Assembly: GCA_013330925.1 (NCBI GenBank)
Contig: DUHJ01000026.1
Span: 1,151 to 9,352 of the forward strand
Direction of reading: 5' to 3'
Origin: Candidatus Poseidoniaceae archaeon
Lineage (GTDB): Archaea; Thermoplasmatota; Poseidoniia; Poseidoniales; Poseidoniaceae
DNA length: 8,202 nt
The stretch's first letter is position 1. Each line of letters starts with the position of its first letter. The notes beneath the pieces are model-generated. The model worked only from the letters and a program-made list of their open reading frames with translations, was not told the DNA's origin and searched no databases. Made by a program: the position numbers and the translations under genes. Shown here piece after piece: positions 1 through 7,921 of this stretch.

Positions 1-335
1 GGCTGATCCCCAAACGGGTCTTCTCCGCTGTGTCCAATGGCGGCCGTGCGTCGCTGTTGGAAGTGCTCCGACCAGCCAGCCGATTCGACTTGACTGGCTT
101 TGAGGCGGCCATCGACGAAGCCGACGCGGCCATGTCTTTGGATCCCGTCATCACCTGGCTCGCAGCCCGCGAGAACGCGCACCTGAACCGGATGAGCTAC
201 CTGCATCCGGTCTCGGCGCTTCCTGTGGTCCACTACATCGCGATGAAGGTCAAGGAGGTCAAGGACCTCCGGATCATCACGCGTGGTCTCATGGCGGGAT
301 TGCCCGCTGACGTGGTGGAGGCCCACGTCATTTGA
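1..335 (+). CDS. atpC: A-type ATP synthase subunit C, C-terminal part (5' truncated by window edge)
   Basis: The frame is open from position 3 to the TGA at 333-335, giving the last 110 residues of a protein whose family is usually about 350 residues long; the rest lies upstream of the window. Subunit C (d in eukaryotic V-ATPases) is the funnel-shaped socket that couples the central stalk D/F to the membrane rotor ring. The recognisable part is the C-terminus: an ENAHLNRMSYLHPVSALPVV stretch followed by the family ending in which a short helix precedes 'EVKDLRIITRG', matching the usual 'E..NLRiI..g' signature. An internal GTG at position 30 is not the real start, because the reading frame and the sequence similarity continue upstream of it. 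It is followed by atpF after 15 nt, as in archaeal ATP synthase operons. Confidence 0.9.
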   Translation, partial: LIPKRVFSAVSNGGRASLLEVLRPASRFDLTGFEAAIDEADAAMSLDPVITWLAARENAHLNRMSYLHPVSALPVVHYIAMKVKEVKDLRIITRGLMAGLPADVVEAHVI

Positions 336-350
336 ATGGAGGTGTGATGC

Positions 351-650
351 ATGGAAATTGCCGTTGTTGGCACGCCCGAATTCACCCTCGGCTTCCAACT
401 CGCAGGGATCTCACACCTGCACAACCCTTCGGACGACGAGGCCATGGCCTCCGTGCTCCGTACCCTACTCAACAGCAAGGAGGTGGGCATCGTTGTGGTC
501 GACTCCGCGAGCCTTAGCCGCCTTCCAGAGCGCCTGCGAGAGCAGCTCTCTGCATCCGTAACCCCGACCGTGCTGGGAATCGGCACGGAAGAGGACAACA
601 CCTTGCGCGATACCATCCGCAAGGCCATCGGAGTCGACCTATGGGCATGA
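351..650 (+). CDS. atpF: A-type ATP synthase subunit F
   Basis: The 99-residue product has the normal length for the small central-stalk subunit F, which binds subunit D and takes part in rotation and regulation of the A1 head. The N-terminus MEIAVVGTPEFTLGFQLAGI matches the family opening 'iaviGd.e.v.GFrLaGi', where a first beta strand is followed by Gly-Phe-x-Leu-Ala-Gly. A second hydrophobic strand (VGIVVVD, about residues 45-51) and a C-terminal amphipathic helix (about residues 82-97) complete the Rossmann-like fold expected. The start is the ATG at 351: an in-frame stop lies at 345-347 and a GGAGGTG ribosome binding site at 338-344 sits 6 nt upstream. It lies between atpC and atpA in the standard archaeal order. 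Confidence 0.93.
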   Translation: MEIAVVGTPEFTLGFQLAGISHLHNPSDDEAMASVLRTLLNSKEVGIVVVDSASLSRLPERLREQLSASVTPTVLGIGTEEDNTLRDTIRKAIGVDLWA

Positions 651-666
651 CGTTCCACGACACATT

Positions 667-674
667 GGAGGAAG
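667..674 (+). promoter_or_regulatory. Ribosome binding site of atpA
   Basis: GGAGGAAG lies 4 nt before the ATG at 679. Because a TGA stop in the same frame sits at 676-678, directly in front of that ATG, the start of atpA is unambiguous. Confidence 0.75.
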
Positions 675-678
675 ATGA

Positions 679-2418
679 ATGAGCAACGAAGGACAAATCT
701 ACCGAATTTCCGGACCTGTGGTCACGGCCAAAGGCATGAATGCCGCCATGTACGACGTTGTTCGTGTTGGCGATGAAGGACTGATGGGTGAAGTGATTGA
801 GATTCACGGCGACCAATCCGTCATTCAGGTCTACGAAGACACGTCCGGCATCCGTCCCGGTGAACCTGTGCTGAACACGCAGGAGACCCTGTCGGTTGCC
901 CTCGGCCCTGGCTTGCTCACCCAGATTTACGACGGTATTCAGCGTCCCCTTCAGACCCTCGAAGAGCAGATGGGCTTCTTCATCACCCGTGGTGTTGACG
1001 CCGACGCCTTCGACATGGAGAAGACGTGGACCTTCGAGCCGGTCGCCTCCGCTGGCGACGAGGTCTCTGGTGGTCACGTCATTGGGCACGTCCAAGAAAC
1101 CGAAACCATCGTTCACAAGATCATGGTTCCTCCCAACGTTTCTGGCACCATCAAGAGCATCGAAAGCGGCGACTTCAACGTCACCCAAACGGTTGCCACC
1201 CTTGATGACGGCACCGAGATTCAGATGATGCAGAAGTGGCCGGTGCGATCGCCCCGTCCCTTCCAAACAAAGTACGCACCCGACACCCCCCTCATCACCG
1301 GGATGCGCATCCTCGACTTCCTGTTCCCGCTCGCCAAGGGCGGTGCAGCGGGCATTCCCGGTCCTTTCGGGTCTGGGAAGACCGTGACGCAGCAGTCCCT
1401 CGCGAAGTACTCCGACGCACAAATCGTGGTCTACATCGGCTGCGGTGAGCGTGGCAACGAGATGACCGAAGTGTTGGACGAGTTCCCTCACCTCATCGAC
1501 CCCAACACGGGCAAGCCACTCATGAACAGGACCGTCATGATCGCCAACACCTCGAACATGCCTGTCGCTGCGCGTGAGGCTTCCGTGTACACCGGAATCA
1601 CCATCGCCGAATACTTCCGTGACATGGGCTACGACGTGGCCCTCATGGCCGACTCGACCTCACGATGGGCCGAAGCCATGCGTGAGATTTCCTCTCGCCT
1701 GGAAGAGATGCCCGGTGAGGAAGGGTACCCAGCGTACCTCTCCTCCCGCATCGCCGAATTCTACGAGCGCGCCGGCCGTGTCAACACCCTCTCCGGTGAA
1801 GACGGCTCCGTGACGGCCATCGGTGCAGTGTCCCCGCCTGGCGGTGACATTTCCGAGCCGGTCAGCCAGGGTACCCTCCGCATCGTCAAGGTGTTCTGGG
1901 GCCTCGACGCAGGGTTGGCCCGTCAGCGCCACTTCCCTGCCATCAACTGGCTGAACTCCTACTCGCTGTACCCGCCGTCCCTCGACCAGTGGTACCGCGA
2001 CAACATCGGTCAGGACTTCCCCGAGATCCGCACCGCCATCTCCGGTCTGCTCCAGATTGAGGCCGAACTCCAAGAAATCGTGCAGCTCGTCGGTTCCGAC
2101 GCGTTGCCCGTCGACCAGCAGTTGACGCTCGAAGTGGCCCGCATGATTCGCGAGTACTTCCTGCAACAGAACGGCTTCGACCCGGTTGATGCGTACTGTG
2201 ACATCAACCTCCAGTACCGCATGGCCAAGGCCGTGCTGACCTTCCAAGACGCAGCCAAGTCGGCCATGGGTGCCGGCTCTGCGCTCTCCGACGTGGTCAA
2301 CGTGCCCGCCCGGTCCGCGCTCTTGCGTGGTCGCTTCGAGGACGGCTACATCGACCGCATCGACGACATGGTCAAGGCCATGGTGGACGAAATTGAAGCC
2401 ACCGTGGAGGAGAACTGA
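679..2418 (+). CDS. atpA: A-type ATP synthase catalytic subunit A
   Basis: The 579-residue product is the catalytic subunit of the A1 head, which makes or hydrolyses ATP in a hexamer alternating with subunit B. Visible features in order: the N-terminal beta-barrel (about 1-75); the A/V-specific insertion or 'bulge' domain (about 115-185); the Walker A loop GPFGSGKT at 228-235, with Lys234 and Thr235 contacting nucleotide; the GCGERGNE motif at 254-261, whose Glu257 is the catalytic base position; the Walker B strand ending at Asp325 in [10 protein letters not shown]; the [10 protein letters not shown] loop (about 385-394); and a helical C-terminal domain from about 445 onward. The P-loop is uninterrupted, so there is no intein, unlike some archaeal homologs. 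Length and motifs are ordinary, and the protein looks fully active. It is 28 nt after atpF and 12 nt before atpB, and sits in the cytoplasmic head of the membrane complex. Confidence 0.98.
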   Translation: MSNEGQIYRISGPVVTAKGMNAAMYDVVRVGDEGLMGEVIEIHGDQSVIQVYEDTSGIRPGEPVLNTQETLSVALGPGLLTQIYDGIQRPLQTLEEQMGFFITRGVDADAFDMEKTWTFEPVASAGDEVSGGHVIGHVQETETIVHKIMVPPNVSGTIKSIESGDFNVTQTVATLDDGTEIQMMQKWPVRSPRPFQTKYAPDTPLITGMRILDFLFPLAKGGAAGIPGPFGSGKTVTQQSLAKYSDAQIVVYIGCGERGNEMTEVLDEFPHLIDPNTGKPLMNRTVMIANTSNMPVAAREASVYTGITIAEYFRDMGYDVALMADSTSRWAEAMREISSRLEEMPGEEGYPAYLSSRIAEFYERAGRVNTLSGEDGSVTAIGAVSPPGGDISEPVSQGTLRIVKVFWGLDAGLARQRHFPAINWLNSYSLYPPSLDQWYRDNIGQDFPEIRTAISGLLQIEAELQEIVQLVGSDALPVDQQLTLEVARMIREYFLQQNGFDPVDAYCDINLQYRMAKAVLTFQDAAKSAMGAGSALSDVVNVPARSALLRGRFEDGYIDRIDDMVKAMVDEIEATVEEN

Positions 2419-2424
2419 GGAGGG
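2416..2424 (+). promoter_or_regulatory. Ribosome binding site of atpB overlapping the atpA stop codon
   Basis: TGAGGAGGG includes the atpA stop codon (TGA, 2416-2418), and its GGAGGG core is 6 nt before the atpB ATG at 2431. A ribosome terminating on atpA would sit on this site, so translational coupling of A and B, which are needed in equal amounts, is likely (inference). Confidence 0.75.
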
Positions 2425-2430
2425 ATCATC

Positions 2431-3810
2431 ATGGCAGGAAAGGAATACCGAACCATCACCGACGTCAAGGGACCGCTTGTGTTCCTCAACAAGACCGAAC
2501 CCGTCGCTTACGGCGAAATTGTTTCGCTTCGTCTCTCGAACGGGGACATCAAGAACGGTCAGGTGCTCGACACCTCCGACGACATGGTCGTCGTGCAGGT
2601 CTTCGAGGGCACGGCCAAGGTTGACCGCCAAGCCGGCGTGACCTTCCTTGGAGACGTGTTCAAGCTCCCCGTCAGCACCGACCTGGTCGGTCGTATCCTT
2701 GACGGCGCTGGACGCCCCCGTGACGGCGGCCCTGAGATCGTGGCCGACGAGAAAGCCGACATCATCGGAGCGGCCATCAACCCGTACAGCCGACAGAGCC
2801 CTCACGACTTCATCCAGACCGGCATCTCGGCCATCGACTGCTGCACCACGCTTGTTCGTGGCCAGAAGCTGCCGATTTTCTCTGCATCTGGTTTGCCGCA
2901 CAACGACATTGCGCTGCAGATCGCGCGCCAAGCCAAGCTCAAGGACAGCGATGAGGAATTCATCGTGGTGTTCTGCGCGATGGGCATCACCGCGGAAGAA
3001 TACAACTTCTTCCGTTCCGACCTTGAGCGCACGGGTGCGCTCGAGAACGCTGTGTTGTTCGTGAACCTCGCGGACGACCCCGCCGTCGAGCGCATCATCA
3101 CCCCGCGTCTTGCCCTGACCGCTGCCGAGTACCTTGCCTTCGAGCAGGACTACCACGTGCTGGTCATCTACACGGACATGACGAACTACTGCGACGCACT
3201 CCGTCAAATCGGTGCTGCGCGTGAAGAAGTGCCCGGCCGCCGTGGTTACCCCGGTTACATGTACACCGACCTTGCCATGCTCTACGAGCGTGCAGGTATC
3301 GTCAAGGGCAAGAAGGGGTCCATCACGCAGTTCCCCATTCTCACCATGCCTGGTGACGACATCACGCACCCGATTCCTGACCTCTCCGGTTACATCACGG
3401 AAGGCCAGATCGTGATTTCCCGTGAACTGCACCAACAGGGCATCTATCCGCCCATCAACGTGCTTCCCTCCCTGTCCCGTTTGATGGGTTCCTGCATCGG
3501 TGAGAAGACCACCCGCGACGACCACAAGAAGGTCAGCGACCAGATGTACGCCGCGTACGCTCAGGGTCGCGAACTCCGTGGGCTCGTGGCCATCGTCGGT
3601 GAGGACGCGCTGAACGAGCGTGACAAGCAACTGCTTGACTTCTCGGCCATCTTCGAGGACCGCTTCTTGCGACAGAGCCGTGACGAGGACCGGTCCATCG
3701 CCGAAACCCTCGACCTTTGCTGGGAACTCATGTCCAGCATCGACACGAAGTACCTCGTCCGCCTTGACGAGGAACTCATCGCGAAGTACCACCCAGAGAA
3801 CCGCTCCTGA
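2431..3810 (+). CDS. atpB: A-type ATP synthase regulatory (non-catalytic) subunit B
   Basis: The 459-residue product is the nucleotide-binding but non-catalytic partner of subunit A in the A1 hexamer. The place of the Walker A loop is taken by SASGLPHN (151-158), the degenerate P-loop that separates B from A subunits. Other family blocks are the N-terminal barrel (about 1-75), a [11 protein letters not shown] segment (126-136), '[20 protein letters not shown]' (267-286), '[20 protein letters not shown]' (305-324) and [12 protein letters not shown] (340-351). Arg350 in the last block is at the position of the arginine finger that reaches the catalytic site of A. The C-terminal helical domain runs from about 365 to the end. 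The length is normal for the family. The gap to atpD is 15 nt. Confidence 0.98.
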   Translation: MAGKEYRTITDVKGPLVFLNKTEPVAYGEIVSLRLSNGDIKNGQVLDTSDDMVVVQVFEGTAKVDRQAGVTFLGDVFKLPVSTDLVGRILDGAGRPRDGGPEIVADEKADIIGAAINPYSRQSPHDFIQTGISAIDCCTTLVRGQKLPIFSASGLPHNDIALQIARQAKLKDSDEEFIVVFCAMGITAEEYNFFRSDLERTGALENAVLFVNLADDPAVERIITPRLALTAAEYLAFEQDYHVLVIYTDMTNYCDALRQIGAAREEVPGRRGYPGYMYTDLAMLYERAGIVKGKKGSITQFPILTMPGDDITHPIPDLSGYITEGQIVISRELHQQGIYPPINVLPSLSRLMGSCIGEKTTRDDHKKVSDQMYAAYAQGRELRGLVAIVGEDALNERDKQLLDFSAIFEDRFLRQSRDEDRSIAETLDLCWELMSSIDTKYLVRLDEELIAKYHPENRS

Positions 3811-3825
3811 ACGAGGTGAAGAAGC

Positions 3826-4443
3826 ATGGCGCTCGACATCAAGCCGACCCGAAGCGAGCTCATCAAGCTCAAGGGACGGATCAAGCAGACCCGAAACGGG
3901 TACAAACTGCTGAAGATGAAGCGTGACGGTTTGTTCCACGAATTCCGGACCCTGCTGACCGAAATGATCGCTGCAAAGCGTGAGCTGACCGAAGCCTACC
4001 GACTGGCCAAGACCCGAATGGATTTGGCCAACGCCATCGAGGGAGGTTTGGCGGTCCGGGCAGCAGCCATCGCCAACTCGGCCCACCCTGAGGTCGAGGT
4101 TGAGCGACGCAACATCATGGGTGTCGTCGTGCCAAACGTGAGCGGAAGCAACCTTCGCTCCACCTTTGCTGAGCGCGGGGTTGGTTTCATCGGTTCCAGC
4201 CCCTACATCGACGAAGCGAGCGATGCGTTCGGCGATCTCATTGAGAAAATGGTCAAGGCCGCGGAAATGGAAGCCACCCTGAAGCGCCTTCTGGAAGAAA
4301 TTGAGGCCACCAAGCGGCGTGTCAACGCGCTCGAGTTCAAGGTCATCCCAGAACTCGAAGAAGCTCAAGTGTTCATCAAACTCCGTCTTGAAGAAATGGA
4401 ACGCGAAGAGACCTTCCGTCTCAAGCGCTTCAAGAACAAGTGA
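3826..4443 (+). CDS. atpD: A-type ATP synthase subunit D (central stalk)
   Basis: The 205-residue product is the rotating central shaft of the ATP synthase, a long antiparallel coiled coil that passes through the A3B3 head and binds subunits F and C. The N-terminus matches the family pattern 'PTRsELikLkgrik.t..GyklLK.KrD.L' (about residues 7-36), and the N- and C-terminal thirds (about 1-70 and 135-200) are charged, heptad-like helices. The middle (about 95-130, 'VVVPNVSG...GFIGSSPYID') is the short globular part. A GAGGTGA ribosome binding site at 3813-3819 precedes the ATG. It is the last ATP synthase gene, the usual final gene of archaeal operons of this type. Its TGA stop overlaps a GTG (4440) that is in frame with the next gene, but a better start for that gene lies at 4518. 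Confidence 0.95.
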   Translation: MALDIKPTRSELIKLKGRIKQTRNGYKLLKMKRDGLFHEFRTLLTEMIAAKRELTEAYRLAKTRMDLANAIEGGLAVRAAAIANSAHPEVEVERRNIMGVVVPNVSGSNLRSTFAERGVGFIGSSPYIDEASDAFGDLIEKMVKAAEMEATLKRLLEEIEATKRRVNALEFKVIPELEEAQVFIKLRLEEMEREETFRLKRFKNK

Positions 4444-4503
4444 TTCCGACCCAATGCAGCCCGAAGGGGTTGATTCAAGGCGGACCGTTGGCCACATGCG
4501 GAC

Positions 4504-4510
4504 AAGGAGA
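4504..4510 (+). promoter_or_regulatory. Ribosome binding site deciding the start of the membrane pseudoprotease gene
   Basis: AAGGAGA lies 7 nt before the ATG at 4518. The frame is open further upstream to a GTG at 4440 that overlaps the atpD stop by 4 nt, but no purine-rich site precedes that GTG. The 26 extra residues it would add are also unlike the acidic N-terminus that follows. I therefore place the start at 4518. Confidence 0.65.
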
Positions 4511-4517
4511 CGTCACG

Positions 4518-6995
4518 ATGGAAGGTGAGGTCCATTTTGAGGATGATGCGCCGGACCCCTTGGCGTTGCATCCCAAAGCGTGGTCTCAACGCGAATTCCT
4601 CGAACATCTCACCCAACGGCACTTTGCTTTGGGCGCTCCTGTTGGCGACCGTTTGCCGGCATGGGAACTCGAGGAAGAAGCGGACGCTCCCGTTTCGGCT
4701 TCATTGGTGCAACTGAACGACGAGCTCAGTGACCTTGGATGGATGGCTCGCCTTCGTGGAGGGCGCCCATTGGTCCTCCAAGTGCTTCCGCTGCCTCGGG
4801 GTCAATTCCTCGGGAAGGGCTGGATCCTCGGGCTCTGGGCGGTGTCGGCCCTCACGTTGACCCTCGCAGGATACGTTGGGACAATGGCCAGCCGTCCCGA
4901 CGCGGGCGTGGTCTCTTCCTCCGGCATGGCCGATGCCTTCCTCTTGACCGCGCTTCCTGTTCTGCTGCTCGTGGGTTTGGCTTCCACCATCCAAGCCACC
5001 GTGGCACGCTCAAAGGGCGTCAGGGTGGGTCCGATTGTCCCCGTTCCCGACCCATCGATCCTGTTGTGGGCCACAGGAGCCCTGCCTGCCGCATGGCTTG
5101 TCTGGCCGTTTGGTATCTTCGTGTTGCCCACGCTCCCAAGAATGGACGCGCGCCCTTGGCCAGATCGTGCTTCGCTTGGGTGGAGTGCCCTCAGCGCCCC
5201 TGCAGTCTTGATCGTCGGCGGCCTTTCGCTCTGGCTGTTGGGATGGATTCTGACGCCGTCCACGAGCACGGTCACGTCCCTGCCGGTCAGCCACGATCCC
5301 GGTTGGTTCCTCGGTTTGCTCGACGGCATGCTCCGGTCGGACTTGGCCCTCCGCTCAGCCTGGGCCACGCCCCTCGTGTGGGCTGGGGCGACCGTCACCT
5401 TCCTCGCGTGGGTCTCCCTTCTTCACGTTCCCACGTTCCCTGGTGGGCGTCTCCACGTTGCCCGTTTGGGCATGAGCGAAGTACGAACGACACAAACCCA
5501 GATGTTGTTGTTGTTCGCGTTTGGGCTTGGGGCCGTGCTCTTCTCCGTGTTCGTACGGTTCTCGGTCTGGTCGCTGGTGCTTCCCGTTGTGTTGACGTTG
5601 ACGCTTCTCATGGGTTCCGACCGCCGCTGGCCTGTGGTCTTGGACGACACCAAACCTGTTCCAGAACAGCAGCATTTCGCCATGGGATTGGTGTGGGTGC
5701 TGCTCTTGTTGCTGGCACTACCATCCGAAACGCCGCTTATCGCGCACGACGACTGGGACGCTGAGTTGACGCTCGACGCACCAGATGAAGTCGCGGTGGT
5801 CGACGTGGAAGGCGTGTGGACGGCATCAATCCGGCTTGGGGTGCTCAATCCGTCCTTGCTCGATCGAAACGTGGACCTCGACGTCGTGCTCGGACCTTCT
5901 TGGGCGACGGATTGGAGCGGTTGCGCCTCGGGTGACCTTCAACGGTGTTCGGTGGACGTGGGGGCGGGTCGAAGCGCCGCGGTGGAACTGAACGCGTCGT
6001 GGATTGGCGAGGGCACGCCGACGGGCGTCCCGATCAGCGTTGCAGGCGGCCCCATCCAATGGGAGGCGCTGATGGTGCCCGACATCCCTGTCCATCCCGT
6101 GGCACCACAGTGGAACATGACCAGCGATGACGGCGGCCTTCTGGTCTGCGTTGACCTGATGGTTGAGGCGGACGCACATGCGAATTTGAGCCTGCCAGGA
6201 TACCTTCACGACGAGGTCGCGGTTTGGTGGACGGAAAGCGGGACTCAACATTTGAACTCGTCCGCACCCGCCACCCACTGCCTTCGAAGCGCTGACCCCA
6301 TGCTCCTCAAGCACACTCCACCACGCCTTCTGGCCATCGACAACACGACCTTCGCCCTTGAAGGGGCGCAAGCCGTGACCAGGCTTTCCTTCGATGAAGA
6401 CGGTTGGAACGTCACCTCCAACGGGTGGGGCGCCGGGTTCGAAGCGGGAGGAAGCCTCCACCTCGACGGCACGTCATGCGAGGACCTGCCCCCAGAATCC
6501 ACGCCTCCTCGTGGCGAGCAAGGTTGGGTTTGGGACCTTGATGTGCGAGGGTCAGGAGCCATGCCAGTGGTCGGGAACGAGGAGGTTCTGACCTTGCGTG
6601 CTCCGGCGGGAGGTGCCTTGCTCCATTGCCCCCTCGGAGAGGGTCAACCTACGTCCTACCGGCTTGAGCAAGGGCCTGACGTGCGGCTTACTTTTCCCAG
6701 CATGGATCGCCGATGGATTGGCCTTGGTGGTGTCTACCATCACGGTGAGGTGCTGGCAGGCATGGCGCTGAACGCGTCAGGTGGCCTGGACCTTCACTTC
6801 GAGGCCGACGATGACGTGCCGCTGAACGTGGTGCAGTCGGGAAGCGGTCCTGCGTGGCAGGTTTCCGCTCCAACGACGCTGGTCAACGGGACCACCGTGA
6901 TTGGCCTTCTCCCTCCTGAATCAGGCTCGGCCAGTTTCGAATTTGACCACCTTGATGGACGTGTCTTCCTCCGTTTGTCCTCCTTGGGGGCCTGA
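4518..6995 (+). CDS. Polytopic membrane protein: degenerate M50 (site-2 protease, EGY-like) pseudoprotease with large extracytoplasmic domain
   Basis: The 825-residue product has three parts. Residues 1-100 are cytoplasmic and acidic; the section 62-95 (...LNDELSDLGW..RLRGGRPLVLQVLP) resembles the small domain in front of EGY-type M50 proteases. Residues 102-403 hold about seven membrane spans (near 102-121, 139-160, 225-246, 284-303, 329-346, 349-366, 388-403) plus a hydrophobic loop at 180-205. Their order and intervening motifs follow the site-2 protease fold: 'ARSKGVRVGPIVPVPDP' (163-179) after the second span, 'RMDARPWPDRASLGW' (208-222), then a Pro-containing third span. The zinc ligands are missing. 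HExxH aligns with Ala155-Ser-Thr-Ile-Gln159, and the LDGG motif aligns with Pro308-Gly-Gly. Residues 405-825 are beta-rich with eight N-x-S/T sequons and six cysteines, so probably outside the cell. The family assignment comes from remembered motifs and is an inference; the function is unknown. The gene follows atpD by 74 nt and precedes panE by 2 nt. It could instead be an unrelated membrane protein of similar layout. Confidence 0.6.
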   Translation: MEGEVHFEDDAPDPLALHPKAWSQREFLEHLTQRHFALGAPVGDRLPAWELEEEADAPVSASLVQLNDELSDLGWMARLRGGRPLVLQVLPLPRGQFLGKGWILGLWAVSALTLTLAGYVGTMASRPDAGVVSSSGMADAFLLTALPVLLLVGLASTIQATVARSKGVRVGPIVPVPDPSILLWATGALPAAWLVWPFGIFVLPTLPRMDARPWPDRASLGWSALSAPAVLIVGGLSLWLLGWILTPSTSTVTSLPVSHDPGWFLGLLDGMLRSDLALRSAWATPLVWAGATVTFLAWVSLLHVPTFPGGRLHVARLGMSEVRTTQTQMLLLFAFGLGAVLFSVFVRFSVWSLVLPVVLTLTLLMGSDRRWPVVLDDTKPVPEQQHFAMGLVWVLLLLLALPSETPLIAHDDWDAELTLDAPDEVAVVDVEGVWTASIRLGVLNPSLLDRNVDLDVVLGPSWATDWSGCASGDLQRCSVDVGAGRSAAVELNASWIGEGTPTGVPISVAGGPIQWEALMVPDIPVHPVAPQWNMTSDDGGLLVCVDLMVEADAHANLSLPGYLHDEVAVWWTESGTQHLNSSAPATHCLRSADPMLLKHTPPRLLAIDNTTFALEGAQAVTRLSFDEDGWNVTSNGWGAGFEAGGSLHLDGTSCEDLPPESTPPRGEQGWVWDLDVRGSGAMPVVGNEEVLTLRAPAGGALLHCPLGEGQPTSYRLEQGPDVRLTFPSMDRRWIGLGGVYHHGEVLAGMALNASGGLDLHFEADDDVPLNVVQSGSGPAWQVSAPTTLVNGTTVIGLLPPESGSASFEFDHLDGRVFLRLSSLGA

Positions 6996-6997
6996 CG

Positions 6998-7921
6998 GTG
7001 AACATCGGTGTCTTTGGTCTCGGGGCCACGGGCGGCTTGTTTGCAACGCATTTGGCGCAGGATCACACCGTCCATGTGTTGGCCCGTGGCGCCCGTGGGG
7101 CTCATGCATTGACCTCGGGCCTTCGCGTCTCGGGTCTTGCTGATCTTTCCGTCACGCTTCCGGAAGAGCAGGTGCATCTTCTCGATGCACCTGATGCAGG
7201 CTTGCCTGCCTTGGCCTTGGACGCGTTGTTGCTTTGCGTCAAAGCGCACCAGATTGAACCGCTCTTGCCCATGTTGCCCGCGCTGCTTGCTCCAGACGGT
7301 GTCGTGGTCTATCTTGGCAACGGGCTTGGCGTCATCGAACGCCTCGCGCAAGCCATGCCGGGTCGAGCTGTCGCCGGCAGTTCAACCCACGGCGCAATGC
7401 AAGGTGATGGAAGCATGTCCGTATGGACCGGGAAAGGGGAAGTCGCCCTTGGGACATGGCCAGGCGGGGCTCCTTCTGCTTCGGTCGATGCCTTGGCCGA
7501 CTGCATTTCTGGGTCAGGGTTGGCAGCACGAAGGGTTGGTGACGCGCGTCAACAAATTTGGACCAAGGCCCTTCTCAACATTGCGATCAACCCTCTTTGC
7601 GCCCTTGCCGGGGTGAGGAACGGTGAGATGCTTCACACTCCGCTTTTCGACGCCGGTCTCGGTCTGATGCTTGAGGCGGAGCAAGTCGGTCGCCGCCATG
7701 GGGTCAACCTGCCGAGCATTGACGAGTTGGTGACCACGATGGTGGACGTGCTGGCGGCAACCGCCGACAACCGTTGTTCCATGCTTGAAGACGTCAGAGC
7801 CGGCAGGCCGACGGAAATCGACGCCCTCAACGGATACGTGGTGAACTTGGCTGAACAGCACGGCATCATGGCGACGCAGAACGCGCAGGTCACTGCGCTG
7901 ATCCACGCGTTGCGTCGATGA
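6998..7921 (+). CDS. panE: 2-dehydropantoate 2-reductase (ketopantoate reductase)
   Basis: The 307-residue product should reduce 2-dehydropantoate to pantoate with NADPH, a step toward coenzyme A, in the cytoplasm. The N-terminal Rossmann motif GLGATG occupies residues 7-12, immediately after the first strand, which supports the GTG start at 6998. Family residues are present: Lys82 in CVKAHQ, Asn108 in YLGNG, Lys190 in WTKALLN (the general acid position), Asn194 and Asn198, and Glu273 in 'SMLEDVRAGRPTEID' (261-275), the substrate-binding segment. The length is normal. It begins 2 nt after the stop of the membrane protein gene, with only a weak G-rich stretch (6986-6990) upstream, so its translation is probably coupled to that gene. 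Its 3' end overlaps nadB on the other strand by 32 bp. All key residues are present, so it looks active. Confidence 0.95.
   Translation: MNIGVFGLGATGGLFATHLAQDHTVHVLARGARGAHALTSGLRVSGLADLSVTLPEEQVHLLDAPDAGLPALALDALLLCVKAHQIEPLLPMLPALLAPDGVVVYLGNGLGVIERLAQAMPGRAVAGSSTHGAMQGDGSMSVWTGKGEVALGTWPGGAPSASVDALADCISGSGLAARRVGDARQQIWTKALLNIAINPLCALAGVRNGEMLHTPLFDAGLGLMLEAEQVGRRHGVNLPSIDELVTTMVDVLAATADNRCSMLEDVRAGRPTEIDALNGYVVNLAEQHGIMATQNAQVTALIHALRR
7890..7921. other. 32-bp tail-to-tail overlap of panE and nadB coding sequences
   Basis: The last ten codons and the stop of panE on the + strand share their bases with the last ten codons and the stop of nadB on the - strand. No intergenic terminator can fit between them, so each transcript must end inside the other gene or overlap it as antisense RNA. 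A short TTTT at about 7948-7951 is the only T-run near the panE end and is too weak to call a terminator. Confidence 0.85.

Noticed and set aside
1360..1384. Possible intein insertion at the AtpA P-loop, known in some archaeal homologs
   Set aside because: The P-loop is continuous and the protein has normal length, so no intein is present.
514..1491. A 325-codon open frame on the - strand antisense to the start of atpA
   Set aside because: It has the same codon-bias cause and composition as the longer antisense frame, and it overlaps the well-supported atpF and atpA genes.
1660..4497. A 945-codon open frame on the - strand, antisense to atpA, atpB and atpD
   Set aside because: Its translation is low-complexity His/Val/Leu/Asp/Gly sequence with no recognisable domain, and it mirrors three strongly conserved ATP synthase genes. 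In GC-rich genes with strong codon bias the complementary frame often lacks stops, so it is a shadow despite its length.
4444..4517. Possible promoter or terminator between atpD and the membrane protein gene
   Set aside because: There is no AT-rich TATA/BRE-like element and no T-run. The short inverted repeat TTGA-T-TCAA near 4469-4477 is too small to call.
4975..5457. Loss of the HExxH motif through a frameshift or sequencing error
   Set aside because: The frame is continuous, hydrophobic spans and flanking scaffold motifs are intact on both sides of each lost motif, and two separate motifs are altered. Substitution fits better than a local frame error.
4739..5764. A 341-codon + strand frame inside the membrane protein gene
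   Set aside because: It is Arg/Pro/Gly/His-rich, lacks hydrophobic segments, and is a +1-type shadow of the frame that has membrane spans, a ribosome binding site and family-like motifs.
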